Of a DNA stretch of 64,000 bases, positions 12,263-26,000 are shown piece by piece; position 1 is the first letter of the stretch; every line of letters starts with the position of its first letter. A model generated the notes under the pieces. It was not told the DNA's origin. It ran no database searches and was given only the letters and a program-made list of their open reading frames with translations. The translations under genes were made by a program, and so were the position numbers. Source of the DNA: Sisyra terminalis (lineage: Eukaryota; Arthropoda; Insecta; Neuroptera; Sisyridae); the NCBI GenBank assembly GCA_958496175.1, contig OY292278.1:32054001-32118000 (forward strand). Direction: 5' to 3'.

Positions 12263-15200
12263 TATGTTTGAGTAGTTTTTATTAGTAGGTACATATTGAA
12301 AAAAGAGTTGCAATTTTGCAGTTACCAAACAACTATACTAATCCTTTACAGTACTTTACATAATCGAAAGTGGTTCTGTTTTTTAAACGCCCGTTATGTT
12401 CTGTTACCACTTAAAATATAATGCTTTGATTTCACAATTAATTCATGTACATTAGACAACCGGGACTTTTTTTGTTATTCATATTACTGATGTAGATTTA
12501 TGTACTTATGGTTGGCTCTTTAACCTTCTCGTATCAATGGGTACATATTTAGCACATACTACCTTTAATAATTTAAATATCTCTATAAATATACGATACA
12601 GTAAGTTAACTTTAGGTGTTCGCCCTTAAAGCTTTTAAACGTAGAATAAAATGATAATAGTAACAAAAAACAAGATTTATTCCGCACAATGAGATGATTC
12701 ATCAAAAAATTCATCGTAAATTTACCAATACAATTAAACATGCGTTAGTATGGCGTATTTTTTCGAAAAGCGTTAGTTTTGCACCCTTTGCATCATGCGC
12801 AACAGTTACTCTTTCTCATATATATATCGTGAGTGAGCATGCGTGACAGATGGACTTAGCTGAGATATTTCATTTCGGAGATTGTGACAGGAATACTCAA
12901 ATAAATGATTATTTTTCATTAATATAAGTAGTAATTGTTATGATAACGATAATAATTGATACATTTCAACTTAAACTATGCTTAGCAGACACAATATTTC
13001 TAAAAATTCAAATATTTCAGAATTTTAAACATATATTTATGTATATATCACCGTATCATATGTTCTTTTTTTAACACCGCAAGAGAAAGGTTGAAAAAAT
13101 AATTTATCACTTCGAGAATAAAATGATCATTGCTTCAGAAAGGTTGTTGATCCCTGGATTAAAGTGATTCTAAAATTTGCAAAATTAGTTTTCTTTGCAT
13201 TCAATAAAATTGTAAATTTGAAATAATTGAATTGAACGAGGACAATTTTTTTAAGTATTAAATACTTTTTCAGTTTAAATTAATTAGGAATTAACAAAAA
13301 TTACTCAAATCAAAGAATTGTAACTTCTTACAAGAATACAGAAACATATACACACACTATTTTGTAATTTCCTCTTCTTATAATTATCACATTTTAAGTT
13401 TGGAAGAAGTTTCCCAATTTTGGGGACTTTTAAATTGAGGGCTCGATTTTCTGGAAAAAAATGAAAAATGAAAAAAAGAAATTTATTATACCGGGAATTA
13501 GATTCAGGGAAACGATCAATAATGACAAGTATTTCCTATAGTTAAATCGTTTTTTTAAATTATAAATGTTTTAAAGCTTAGTAATCATTTTTAAGGGAAT
13601 TATTTCTGTTATTTGAAAATATTATATTATAAGAATACTTATAACTTTATATAACGCGACATTAGTGCTTTACGTTTATTTTGTCTGTAATTAAATACTT
13701 TTGTTAGCAATTATTTATTTACTTTTTAAATGAATGGTGAACAGTATACAAAGATTTAATAAAATCATTAGTAAGATACAATTTTATTAATATTCTTATG
13801 AATTTGTATTCTTATATTGATAATGGATATGAATAATGTCAAAGTATACAACAAATTTATTGTACTGGGTTATTATTACCAACGTTTTTTTACAAAAGCA
13901 AACATACTCTTTGATGGTTGAATGTGATCAACACGCTTTTTGTATTTTGAATACTTTATTTTTTGTATTTAAGTATTTTCGGGAATATATAAGACGTAAA
14001 TAACAAGCGTATGCTTTAGTAATATCGTTTCTCCTGTTAAGTTAATTGAAGATTTATTTCTCATACTATCATTCTGAGCTTTAAAAGCGTTTGTATTTTT
14101 AACCGTAGGCATCCAATAATATATTATTTGATTTAAATCGTTCAAAGGCTTTAATTGTACTGATTCGAGGGCAATTTTTCTAAGAATATCTCTGATTATT
14201 TATGTGACTCTAAAAAGGATATTATCTCAATTTAAACCCTCTGAAAGATCAGAAAATCTCCGCCAGGGAAAGTGGATCACTATGGTGATGTGCCATAGCA
14301 ACCATCACCAGAAAATCAGGGGGCTCAAAATGAAAATGGAAATATGTACACGCGTACTTAACAGACACAACTACGTGGAAAATGATGAATACAAGGGAAA
14401 TATTTCATATTCCTTTGTCGCTTTCATATTCCGATATACCAAACTTACTTGTATACAAGGAATCGTTGGTTTAAAGACAAAGGTATTGCGTTTGAAATTC
14501 CAATTTTTTACGTATTTATTCTCTGTTTTATTAATGTTTTTTATTGTCGTTATAAGCACTGTCCCGTTGCATCCCTTATTGTATGTTGTGAGCATTTCGT
14601 ACCATTCCGTACCAGGACATGGTTCAGCTACCGGTCGCAATAACTTTCACTTTATACGTAAAAACCCTTCAATTATCATTCAGAATATAAGAAAGGGGAA
14701 ATTATCAGACTTATTGGTAGCAGAAAGCGGGGTTTGTTGCCGATGAGTCATGCTTGGGCGATTTGCGTCCAAGCGAGACAGGTACAAAATTTTTTGACAA
14801 AACCCGGCTACTTTGGTCGATTAATAATTTCCATAGGGGTCGTAGAGAAAAACGATTTCCGGTAACGGAAAAAAATGTACTCAAAAAAGACACTAAATAT
14901 AGCGAAAACTATTCAAGACAAGGAAGCCAGCAAAACATCCGTTTAAAAATTAGCTACTTTTGATATCGCGAGGGAAATTTAAATTCGTTACATGAGGGTG
15001 GTGTGTATGCGGTATGTTTATGCCAGGTGTACTGACGTCCGATAAGGGTGAATTTTTTCATTTGAAATGGGGATAGTCAAGGGATAATGTCTAATTTTAA
15101 TATTAGTTGCAACTCGTTTGAAGCGCATGCATTTAGTTTGCGATCGGTAAAGCACCTGTATGGGTCGGGTGCACTTGGTAGAGGGTTGCTTTTTTGAGAA

Positions 15201-17257
15201 AGTGCAGTTCTAATCTGAGAATTAATTGTGAAATCAGCATGATCTGGGGTAGTTTCATACCTTATTAAATTAATTATTGTGAATTGTTCAGCATCATCAT
15301 CCCCCTCGTTCGTCTATACACGTGTGTAACATTTCTTATTTATTTCGATTTGCTCATTCAAGTGGATGGAATACCTGCCGGTGTAGTGATTTTGTGTCTG
15401 AATCCCTAACAATTCGTCTCACTAAATGGGATGTTGAAAAAAGGGGACTTAATCCAGAATTGAACATTGCATTTTCATTTTAATTTAGTAAATGAAAAAA
15501 TCGCTCATTTGATAAAATTGTATTAATTGGGAATTTATCATTTATGAAAACCGAAAATAAAATTAATATAGCTAATCAAGTCAAATTCATTAAAGAAACA
15601 GGTTTAATCGTAATAGTGTACAGTAAACTTTGAAAATTAATATTTGCATTAATGTAGGAAAATCGTATAACTCAGCGCTTTCTTTTGTTTTCGCGCATAC
15701 TCCTAGGATTCTTTTAAACCTTGATTTACTTAACAGCCTGAAAGTTTTAATGAAAATAAAGTATTAAGATAATACATTGATAGATTTTCGAAAAGTTAAT
15801 ATTTTTTTTTAAATTTGCATTAAATGTCAGTATCAGTAACATTTGTTTTAAAGAACTGACGCTTTGGTGACTATTAGTGCAGCTGCAGTTTATCAAGCGT
15901 GCAAATAATTAATGATAAAATAAACGATTTAAATTTCCGTTTTTTGTGAATTGGAAATAATATAGAAATATAAGTAGAAGTTTTAGAGTTAAAGCGTCTA
16001 ATTAAAAAGGAGTATATCTTTTAATTTTAGCAGCTAAAATTTTGAAGGTTTTAGTTTGTACTAAGCTGGGAAGCGATGTTCCAAAAATGATTTTTTGGAA
16101 GCTTTTCTAAGTGAACATTTAAAAAGAACTTTTGAAGTTTTTAATAACCGGTAACTAAAGGTAAATTAGTTGGGAATTAGTGACACATGTGATTTTAGTC
16201 AATTGCACTTTGAATCCCTAAATAAAGGACATTAACGCTTTTTTCACCGCAAGGTTTAAACTTGTTGGTGTATGCTTCGATGATTTCACTTCGATCGTTC
16301 TCTTATATAGGTGAGATACTGATATTTCTTTATTTATTTAGAAATTATTAACTATTTTTAAAATTAAAGCCATTTCCTTGAATCCGGTTTCCCGAATAAA
16401 CCTTAAAACCCTAAGAATCTTTACTCCAAATGAACTTTCCTTGAAGTTTAAAAATCCGCAAATCTTTTTTCGAGCTTGAAATACGACGATTATACACTTT
16501 TAAATTATGAATTTTAATATATTAGAAAAAAAGCCGGAATTTTCAAAAAAAGGAATAATAGAACGTGATGAATATTAATACGTGATGTATGAACAACCTC
16601 GAATTGTGTGTATGGGTTTACGTAAATTGAGCCCCCCGACCGCGGAGAATAAAAAATGTACATCTAAAAATGTATACCTTATGTCTCTTACGTATCAGAC
16701 TGTCTACCCCAATATTCCCAGCAAAAAATTTCCCGCTTTCGCAAAAATATTTTGAATGGTTTATGACAAATACAAAACAACTTTGTCTGCAATATTATAT
16801 TTAAAGATTTATACTCTCCACACATGATCATTTCATTCCATGCAATCTATTAGTTCATTTCACTTTGGTGATGTGTCAACTGTTATTTATTTATCCGCCG
16901 TTTCGGCGCTGCTCATCGTTGATATTTATAGATGGCGTGGAATGTAATGATTATGGAAATTTTAATATTAATCTTGATGAAACTAAGGATTATCAATACA
17001 TTTCTTTTGGGTGAACATTCACGGCCTAATGAAAAAACAAACACCTTTTTTTAACTTTTGTATTTCATTTTTAATTTTTTTGGTTTTTCATAACTCATTG
17101 AAATCTTTTAAAATTTTAAACTCCCCTTTTCAACTGATAAGTTTTATGGTCATTTTTTGTCAAAAACGCATAAATATATTTACAAGTTTTCTCCTTCCGA
17201 CGGAAAAACTAAGTAATGGTTATGAAAAACATGTATTTTGGCAAAAAAAGTTTTAAT
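12263..17257. other. Intergenic between DCAF15 and Rfx; possible Rfx 5' region
   Basis: No gene or known repeat recognised. The stretch 14200-15400 is less AT-rich and more complex than its surroundings. It contains short ORFs on both strands, none recognisable, and the X-box-like inverted repeat at 14283-14310. It could hold the Rfx promoter and non-coding 5' exons; this is inference from position alone. Confidence 0.35.
14283..14310 (+). promoter_or_regulatory. X-box-like site inside an inverted repeat
   Basis: Perfect 8-bp arms TGGTGATG and CATCACCA enclose TGCCATAGCAAC. Positions 14289-14302 match the RFX-binding X-box GTTGCCATAGCAAC at 12 of 14 bases; the two mismatches are at the first two bases. 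It lies about 5.7 kb upstream of the Rfx start codon. Binding is inferred. Confidence 0.35.
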
Positions 17258-17400
17258 TTTAATGAGTAAATGAGAGTCCAAAAACGACAAGTGTGATTAT
17301 GAGTCTTCTGTGATATCACAGTACGCATATTGAAACCGACATATAAACAGATAATTAAGTGCTTACCATAGAAACAGTAATTAATTACACAATTTTTGAA
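17258..17400 (+). repeat. Dispersed ~140-bp repeat with a GTGAYRTCAC core
   Basis: Direct relative of 62935-63095: shared GAGTAAATGAGAGT, AAGTGTG, GTGATATCACAGTAC and ATAGAAACAGTAAT blocks. Class unknown. Confidence 0.6.
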
Positions 17401-17526
17401 ACCACGCTAGATAATCTGTATGTTTTAGAACCAAATGTAACTTTTAAGTTTTCAAATTTTGTAAATTAGTTTTTCGTTTCCTAACAACGAATAAACTATT
17501 CGTTTAAATGTTAACCATTTTTTTTT

Positions 17527-17750
17527 GGGATCAAGTCCCTTTTAGTACAGTGAAATCTGGTTATGTTGCATTTTCTACTTTGTTTTTTATTCTTTTCGCA
17601 ATTTTTTTGTTAATTCAACACTAATATGCTATACTTTTCTCTTTTATGGTTCAATTTTCATTATGGACCGATTTATTCGCGAATTAAATTAAAGACAAAG
17701 TCGAAAATGCAAAATTGCCAGATTTGACTGTTCTTAAAGGGACTTGAGCC
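17527..17750 (+). mobile_element. MITE with ~50-bp terminal inverted repeats (GGCTCAAGTCCC)
   Basis: Left end GGGATCAAGTCCCTTTTAG and right end, reverse-complemented, GGCTCAAGTCCCTTTAAG; both continue with GTCAAATCTGG-like and GCATTTTC blocks. About 224 bp, non-coding. Best-preserved copy of the family here (others at 1297-1480 and 54014-54240). Superfamily not assigned. Confidence 0.75.
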
Positions 17751-17872
17751 TTTTTTTGAATTAATAATTGAGTTAAAATAGTAACAAAATATTTAGTTCG
17801 TTATAATAATAGGCAAATGTTGTTTTATACGCCAGTAAAAATAAAGAAATAAGAAAGTAAACACATTACTGC

Positions 17873-18015
17873 GAGTGAAAACTAAATATAATAATCATTG
17901 TATCAAATTTGAACTAATTGATTGTTGTCATTTGTTTCAACAGGCATTTCAATCTCATTCAATTGCCAATATTTGTCATTTGTGTTAGTGTTGGCTGTGA
18001 ATATTTCACGAGTAG
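17873..18015 (+). repeat. Dispersed 150-bp repeat, second copy
   Basis: Same family and orientation as 9447-9600. Confidence 0.6.
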
Positions 18016-18749
18016 CGTCATGTTTTTTATAATAATAGTGATGCAAAATCTTTTATGAAATCTAGTTATAAAACAAGAACGATTGAAACTTTTCCCAAAG
18101 AAAAAACCCCCGCTTTTACCAAGAAGTATTTCGTAACTTCTTACGTGCGTCCATAAGTAGACACAATGTTTATTATTATAGAATAAATTTTTAAAATAAA
18201 ATAATTATTTGATCCTTAGGGTTCAGTAACCATTCTGTTCTGTTCTGTTCTGTAATCTCTGTAATTATCGATAATTTAATAAACCCAAATGGCCAAGTGA
18301 TATTAAAAATAATTACGTTCGGAAATTTGTTTTAAAGTTAAAAAATGTATGCAAGTATGTACCATGAAAAAAATATATGTCAAATTGTTAATAATGGGAA
18401 AAACGAAAGATTTTTCTTCCTCATAATTATATTTTACTATAAATCGTACTTTTGTAATATAATACCATTGGAAATGCAATATTTATGTCTCTATGTTCGA
18501 ACATTCTATTTTAACGCAAAAATTACCCCTCATCCATCCATTTTTATTAAATTTATTAAAATTCCAATTAACACTCTTTAAAATTTTAAATTAAATTAAT
18601 CAAACTAGCTAAAGACAAAGGGTAGTTAAGTTAATAACATTTTTTTTTGATTTCTAAGAAAAACTTAGTAATATTTTGTTTTGGTCCAAAATCTCAGTTT
18701 TAAAAATTTATATTACTAAATTAGATTTACTAAATTAATGAATAATAAT

Positions 18750-19430
18750 TAGTGTCCAACCGAACTTTCGGTTTCGGGTTAGTTTCGGCTAAAAATGAGT
18801 TTCGGCTTAGTTTCGGTTTCGGTTGTAGTCAAGCCGTAACTACGACCGAAACCGGAACTGAATTTGTGAGATAAAAATATTACAAAATTATTGTTTTTCA
18901 CCTATTATTTGATTCTTCAACTATGAATACTGAAAACTGTCAGTTCAATAAAATTTTGTTTAATATTATCTTTGATATTTTTTTTCAGTTCGAAAGAAAA
19001 TTAATTCAAGTTTAGAAGAAATTATTATGTTTTACTATATAAGAAAGAGTACTTTCTATTTTGTGTACTTAAACATATTAGGTAAAAAGTAATTTTGTTT
19101 TATAACTTTTAATTTTTTTTATGTTATTTGTAGCTAATATTAAAAAGAAATATTAGCTGCATTTCTTTCAAATCAACCCCTTATTTCAGCAAAAATAGTT
19201 AATTTGAAATAAAAAATGAGAATAATATGTTACGTTAATGATTAGCTCAAATATTAGGGACTAAATGATTAATGAATACCTATAGGATTTAAAAGTAAAA
19301 ACTGACTAAATGATTAACTTTTTTTTTCCACGAAAACATGAACTTATCTGGAAGTTTCGGTTTTGGCCGAAACTGGGACTGATGCCGAAATTCGATTTCG
19401 GCCGTAAAACCTAGTTTCGGTCGGACACTT
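18750..19430. mobile_element. hAT-like MITE with TAGTGTCCGACCGAAAC termini
   Basis: Left end TAGTGTCCAACCGAACTTTC; right end in inverse AAGTGTCCGACCGAAACTAG. Subterminal CCGAAAC and TTTCGG motifs are densely repeated at both ends and absent from the AT-rich middle. Flanking octamers ATAATAAT and ATAATACT agree at 7 of 8 positions, fitting a hAT 8-bp target duplication. The element in the last Rfx intron (34709-37400) has related ends. Confidence 0.75.
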
Positions 19431-19440
19431 ATAATACTGT

Positions 19441-19505
19441 ATGTCCTATGACTCAATTACTTTCATAATTACGACGCGTTTCAACAGTTTTTAGCTGTCA
19501 TCATT
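19441..19505 (-). repeat. Short dispersed repeat shared with 51681-51735
   Basis: On the minus strand ACTGTTGAAACGCGTCGTAA followed by a TTGAGTCATA block; the same text occurs on the plus strand at 51681-51735. The minus strand also shows a TGATGA-hairpin-GAAAC arrangement at 19479-19504. Confidence 0.5.
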
Positions 19506-20031
19506 TTTATTAATTGTGACAAGGAAATAATAGATAAAATATTTATCAATACTAGATTTACTATTAATTAGATTTTTTCCTGTTTTTAGAAGAAAATTAC
19601 AGTGAAGGTTTTGATAAACATGTTGATCAATGATTCCTTTTATAAAATGTTTTATCTCGGATATCAATTTTGTCTTAATTTTTCTTCTAATTGCTGCTCA
19701 ATTGTGAAAAATTGTTCTTTTGAAAGGTGGAAAATTCTGGAATTTTATCAAAGCATCAAAGGTTTTTATTATCAAAAACGTTAATAGATACAATATGAGG
19801 GAAAAATAGAAATTTGATTTTGAACTTATTCGACCAAATTTGAGTTATGCGATTGTTCGAGATGAAAACGTGATGTGATGTTGACGATTGTGGCGTGAAG
19901 ACGAGGATGAATACAATAAATTTTGCTGAAACGCTATTGGTCCATGCCAGGTTTATTACGACGCTGAGAATAATTTGTTGTATGAAATATTTCCAGGTGG
20001 CAGTGGGAGTGGTAGCCGTGGAGACGTGACC

Positions 20032-23000
20032 ATGACGACAGCAGCCCGATTTACCCCTGTGGCGGTTTCGAATGATAATGGAACCTCTGCAGTTTCGGTG
20101 GGGGCTGCGTCCTCCGACACAAACGGGCCGTCGTCTTCGCCTCCCGACGCCGTCAGCCACCAGCAACATCATCAACATCCCTCACCAACATCCAGCCATC
20201 AACACCAGCAACCAGCCCTGATTGTTCTTCCAGCAAGTTTGCACCAGGTATCAGAAATCTTCCAATACAATCCCAACTTTACTGGTGGGGATAGGCAACA
20301 CTTCCCCTTTTATCCCGCCAGAATCAAACTGAAAATTCCCCATTTTGATCAGATAGTTTTCCTCGTTGGTCGCTTGTAGTTTATTGTATCGTGTTACTAG
20401 AGCTTTTTTCGAATTTTATTACATGATTTGTGAACTTTAGGCTGCTACGAGTACGGTAGTGAATGGTGTAACTGTTCCGGTTCTGGAAGTTGGCGGTGGT
20501 TTGGAAGCGACCGGCGATAGTAGTAATGAAAGCTCGACTTCAGGAGCTCAGCACCACGCTGATGTCGAAGTAACCACAACTGCTGGCACCGTCGTCAGTT
20601 CTGATACTGGCGAACAAGCCAGTCCACAATTCATCACCGTCACAGGTGCGTTAATTTCCAGAAAACTTTTTCTTATATATATCCTTTTACTGAGAAAAGC
20701 TTTAGCTTTATATAATTCAATCCCACACAAGAAAATTCCTAAGACACGAGGTATTTTTTCCCCAGATTTTTATCATTTATAGGTACACAAATGTAGATAA
20801 AAGATAAATCAAAGTCTTTGATTTTTTTTTGTGGGTATCTCGAAGATATATCTGCGTTGGTGAAATATTAGAGCTTTACAAGGGCAACGACAAAGTAACA
20901 AAGTATTATTTAATTTTTACACGTGAATGAACTTATTGCAATTACATCGATACATACATGATACCGTATCATGTGTGACACGTGGATTATTGAGGGGGTT
21001 TTACGTGATAAAGGGGAACCGGTGTACCTTATTCATGGGTTCTTTTATCCTCTCCAAATAAAACATGAGCTTTTCTGTGTGAAGGGATAGTGGTGTAGTT
21101 TGGTATCATTTTTTAAAATCAGTTGCGACTAAAGCCCGGTTGATCAAAGATCGCAGATCAAAAATTATCTTAAAAATTGAGTTTTAATTTTTTCTATTAT
21201 GTTTTATAAATATTTTAAAATTTACCAAATTAATTTACAAATAAGAAAAACACAAATGGAATGGTAAAAAGAATTTGTGATTGATGTTTTTTGGCATTTA
21301 TGTATTAAATTTTTTATTTAGTGAGGACAGTTTTTAAAAGCTTTTTTAATATAATTAAGGTAAGAAATTTGTGTTTTTTTTTAAAATTCTATGTAAATAT
21401 TTTTTTCGAAACATAAATTGAAAATTTTATATTTTTCAAAAAGAAATTGGTGTTTGAAAATTGTTAATCTAGAATATAATATCTAAATTTGTTCGGTGAG
21501 TGCTTTGTTTAAAATGGCGGACCGACCCACGCTTAAATCCCTGCCGAAGCTTCAACGTAAAAGCTCTTAAATCAGATAAAATATAAAGTTCGATAAAATA
21601 AAAACACTGTTCTAATACAAAAGTGATACTTGTAATAGGTACTTTTAATGTAAAAAAAAAATAAACATTGGGTTTGAGTTTTCAGTGATTAATGTGAAAA
21701 GCTTGAATCTCAATGTCGCTGTGGTGAACAATGAAAGTAAAGCTTTTGCCGACGCTACGCGTAGTAACTTAATTATTGGGGTTTGTGTATACAAGTTATT
21801 ATTAAGTTGATTTTTTACTATGTTGCTAAAAGGATGGTTATATTTTTTATTTTTTTCCCCGGAAAAGAGCAAAACTAAATTATAAAGCTCATCGATGTTG
21901 CAAATATTGAAAATTATATCAATAATGAGAGTGCAACTTATAAAATTTGGAGTTTTTTGCAATATAAGAATATGAATTAAAATTCACATTATTTTTATCG
22001 CATCGCCTGTGTTATTTTAGAAATTGTAATTTTTCAACAGCTTTTATTCCGTGTTATCTAAAAAAAATCTTAGATAAAATCATTTTTTTATAGGAATATT
22101 TAATATTAGAAAACCTTACAACAAAATATAATTTAATTTTCAGTAGGTGGAATAGAATAGAGGTACTTTTGCAAAGTTTTCATTTTTCTTACCTACCTAC
22201 TATTTTTGGCATTCAATAATATGTTGTTTTTTAATTTATTGTTATTTACCGTCGCTTTATAATTGCCAAGGTCTTCAGCGGATCTAGGGTAAATGAAAAT
22301 TTGTAAATCGAGAAATATTGAATATTTGCTTTATACGAAAATTCAACCCAGTATTTACACAGTTTTGAAGTGGTCATCTTGACCACTTGGCCACCAGTAG
22401 GTTTTAATGAGGGAAAATGTTCAAATGTGGAAGAGTATCAAAATAAAGAATTTTAGATTTATTGAATGTTTTGCCCTTCTTGTATTATTTTTATTTCAAA
22501 TCGCACAAATGATTGTCAGACACTCGATAATTAGGAACCTCATTGAAATTGATTATTCCTTCAGCAATAAGGGCGTGTTTATTGTACTCATATAGTATGT
22601 CAAATGTTTCCGACGGTGTTTATTATCTTTTTGCGTATTGCTGCACCCAGGGTCTGCTGGAGGAAAAAGTTTGCGTAAAATAACGGCAAAATCTGCTTGA
22701 ATATTTGATTTTCTAGTGCCATTAAAAATCGAAGTTAAAATTGTTACGATTTAGAAAACTCAACCAAAATCACTTGAATTAATTTTTTACGTTTAAAAGT
22801 GTTATAAATTAATTTTGATTATAATTAACAACTTTGGTTCTCAGAAACACTCTGAATATTAACATTAAGAGGTTGAGTATCCCATTTTTTATTAGATATT
22901 CATGAGAATAGCACAGAGTACTTTGGTTTTTTTTGATCGGTTTTATATCTTCAATTACTTATGATTAATAGTTTATTTACAGTTTACCTAGTTGTTTATA

Positions 23001-26000
23001 AAAATTTAAAAAGCATTTCTTTCGGAATGAATTTTAAAGAAAGTTACAATAAAACGAATTTTTATTTTCTATTTAATTTAAAGTTAACCTTTTGCCAAAA
23101 TGAATATTTTATTCAAAGACATAGAGAAAATTATTCATCGCCAAATTTCAAAAATACCAAAATTATTAAACGCCAAAATTTAGAAGTGCCAATCCAAAGT
23201 GGTAATAATATCTTCGAGGAAACCAGCAAATTAAAGTAATGGAATGTAACTTGTAAATATAATAGGAAAATTCGGTGAACTATAAAAAACAGTATAAGCT
23301 AAATATATACAATGTAATTTAATCTTGTACATGTAAGTTATCATGAATTCACCAATAAATCTGTATTTGTCGATGCAATTTCCGTAATAAATTTTCCTTC
23401 AGTGCAAGATATCAAAAATAGCCTCAATTCTTTCTTTGATTCAAAAGATAATTGGATTTTTTTTTTTGAAATTTAATCCACCAATTGCCAGAAAAATGGA
23501 GAAATGTTGTAACTTCCGATAGACAATTCTTTTAATAACAGAATGGTACACAATTATCTTTAATAAACTCTCCAATTTCCTAAAAAATTCTAGTTTCTAA
23601 GTTGGAGACTTTATATTTTCCGGTATTATTTTCTTTGGTACTTCTAGAGTTTAATATTTTTTGTAATTAACAATTTTCGATTGATTACTTGATTAAAAAA
23701 TTGTACTTATTATATAGTATGCTACCTTGTAACCGTTAAAGTACAAACATCGTTATTGGCTACATTAATTTACTAATGTGTACAATACCGAGAAATATCC
23801 ATCAAAGTATTAATACATCATAAAATTAATATTCTCACTAATTAATGTGTACATTAAGTAAGCTAAGTTTAGCTAAGCAGTGCTAGTTAAAACATTTCAA
23901 TTATTCAAATTATTTTAATTTTATGTTTTATTTTTCGTCGCTTTGATTAAATATATTCCATCATTAATCTATTAGTTGCTTTGTATGAGATTTAGTCAAC
24001 CTTTTTAGTTGATATATGAATGTGTATGTTAAAATCTTGTTTCTATTTTATTATATTCCTGAGTATCACAATAAAAATCTATAGATATCTTCAAGTACGA
24101 ATATCGGATTATATGTAATTTAGTTATGCATGTTATTAAACATGTATTGATGATTGCTTTTAATTACGACTGACAAATTCTGAAGGTATAAACTAAAACT
24201 GTTAACATGTTAAAAATGTAATTGGAATAGATTAATACTTTAACGAAAATGGTACGTTAGTGTATACAATTTTACTAACGAGAATTTATTCTTTAACGGC
24301 TATACATTATTTGTACCATATTTTAATGTTGAAAAAGCGAAAAAGTTATCACTATTGTCGAATTTCGAGAGATCTTCCTTCGAACGGTAACCAGTTGAGT
24401 AATTATATCGTCACTGCCGACGCCCCATAATGATCACTTTACTGATATATTGAGAAAACCTGGAAATATCCGGGAATTCCAAATTTATTTCGAAAATCAG
24501 GGAAAAAGTAGGGATTTACGTAAAAACCTGGAAAAATATTTTTTAATGTATGTTTGTTTAGGGACATAATATTCCTCGTTTTTTGATAGTTTAAAAATTT
24601 GGTTCAAGTAAGATTATTCTACCTTCTAGGTATAATATTATCGGTCTGTATCTTTTGAATTTTTTAATTTACCAAATACTAGTTCTTAAAATATAAGTTT
24701 CAAGGCTAGTACAATAATAAGATAGCACAGTATTACGGTAATCGGGAAATAATGAACCCCATTTTCGCAATAATCAAAAATAGTAATGACCCGAATACCC
24801 TAAATTAATTATTTCCTGAGCTTTGGCGGCAAAGGATTGCATATCGTTTTTTTTAAGAAATTTGTTTCTTTTGAAAATGCAGAAAAGTCGATTTACGGCT
24901 TTTTGCCAGCCTATAGCTCCTAAAGTAATTACTAATATTCTCTAAATTTTCATCTTGTAGGTGTAAAAATAGTTGAATATTTCTAGATTTGTTCAGGGCA
25001 TTAACATTTTGAACAAGCGATAAAGTTGTTGAATAAAAGTGTTAAAAAATCCACTAAAAGATAATTACGTTGAAAAGTTTTGTAAAATAAGACAAAGTTT
25101 ATATACCACCGGATATAAACAAGAGAAAATTTCGTTAAATGATGTTTAATCACGCAATATATTAAAACGTCTATCTACTACTACTACAGTCCTGGCTATA
25201 ATTTAAACATCAATGGCATTTTTATATTCAATGAAATAGACAATTGTAGCTTTAATTTGATTTTTATTTCATTTTTTTTTTTACAAAAACAACCCTTTCA
25301 TGTAACTTTTTAAGCTAAAAATGACACTAATTGGCATTGAAAAGAAAAAAATTGATAAAAATCAAAATCAATTTGAACTTTTTAATGTAAAGTATGCGTT
25401 GTTTTTTCCTGCTGTTAAAGTTTTGTGGTAGTATTTATAATGAAGCTTAATTTGATTATTTTACGATGAAAAGAAAATGTATGTTGTTAATTAAATAAAG
25501 TTCCTGTAGCACTGGTAAAAAAATCAGTTATTACTATGTTGTGAATCCTATGAAAATAACTTTCCTTTTGTATTGTACATAGGGTGCAAAGCTTTCAAGT
25601 TTGTATTATGGTCTCATTTAAAAAAAATAAACTCTTTTTTAGAGTTAATTTGAAAATTTTTATAATGTTTGTAAACAAAAGTTTTAAATTTCTAAAGCTA
25701 TAAAAAATATTAATTAGGAAATGAAATATGTTATTGAAAATGATGAAAACTAGTAAATATAGCGCTTTTGAGCTTTACTGTTTTATATTAAGAGTAATAG
25801 AGTTTGGTAAAAGATTAGTTAGTGAAAATATTAAAACTTATTAGTACAAACGGTTGATCAAATAAAACACACAATAATGGTTGAAAAATGACCTTTTTTG
25901 TATAATCAAAATAAGATTTTTTCCGCTGACTTTGAACAGTTATACTGTGTATACAATATATAAAATATATTGCAGTCCAATTTATGTAATATAATTTAAC

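Noticed and set aside
14204..14746. 180-codon ORF upstream of Rfx
   Set aside because: No recognisable domain, mixed composition, overlapped by ORFs on both strands, no splice or Kozak support; more likely chance in a less AT-rich region.
19975..20031. Rfx start upstream at 19975
   Set aside because: That codon is TTG, and the stretch contains a likely splice acceptor TTTCCAG; the ATG at 20032 has good context.
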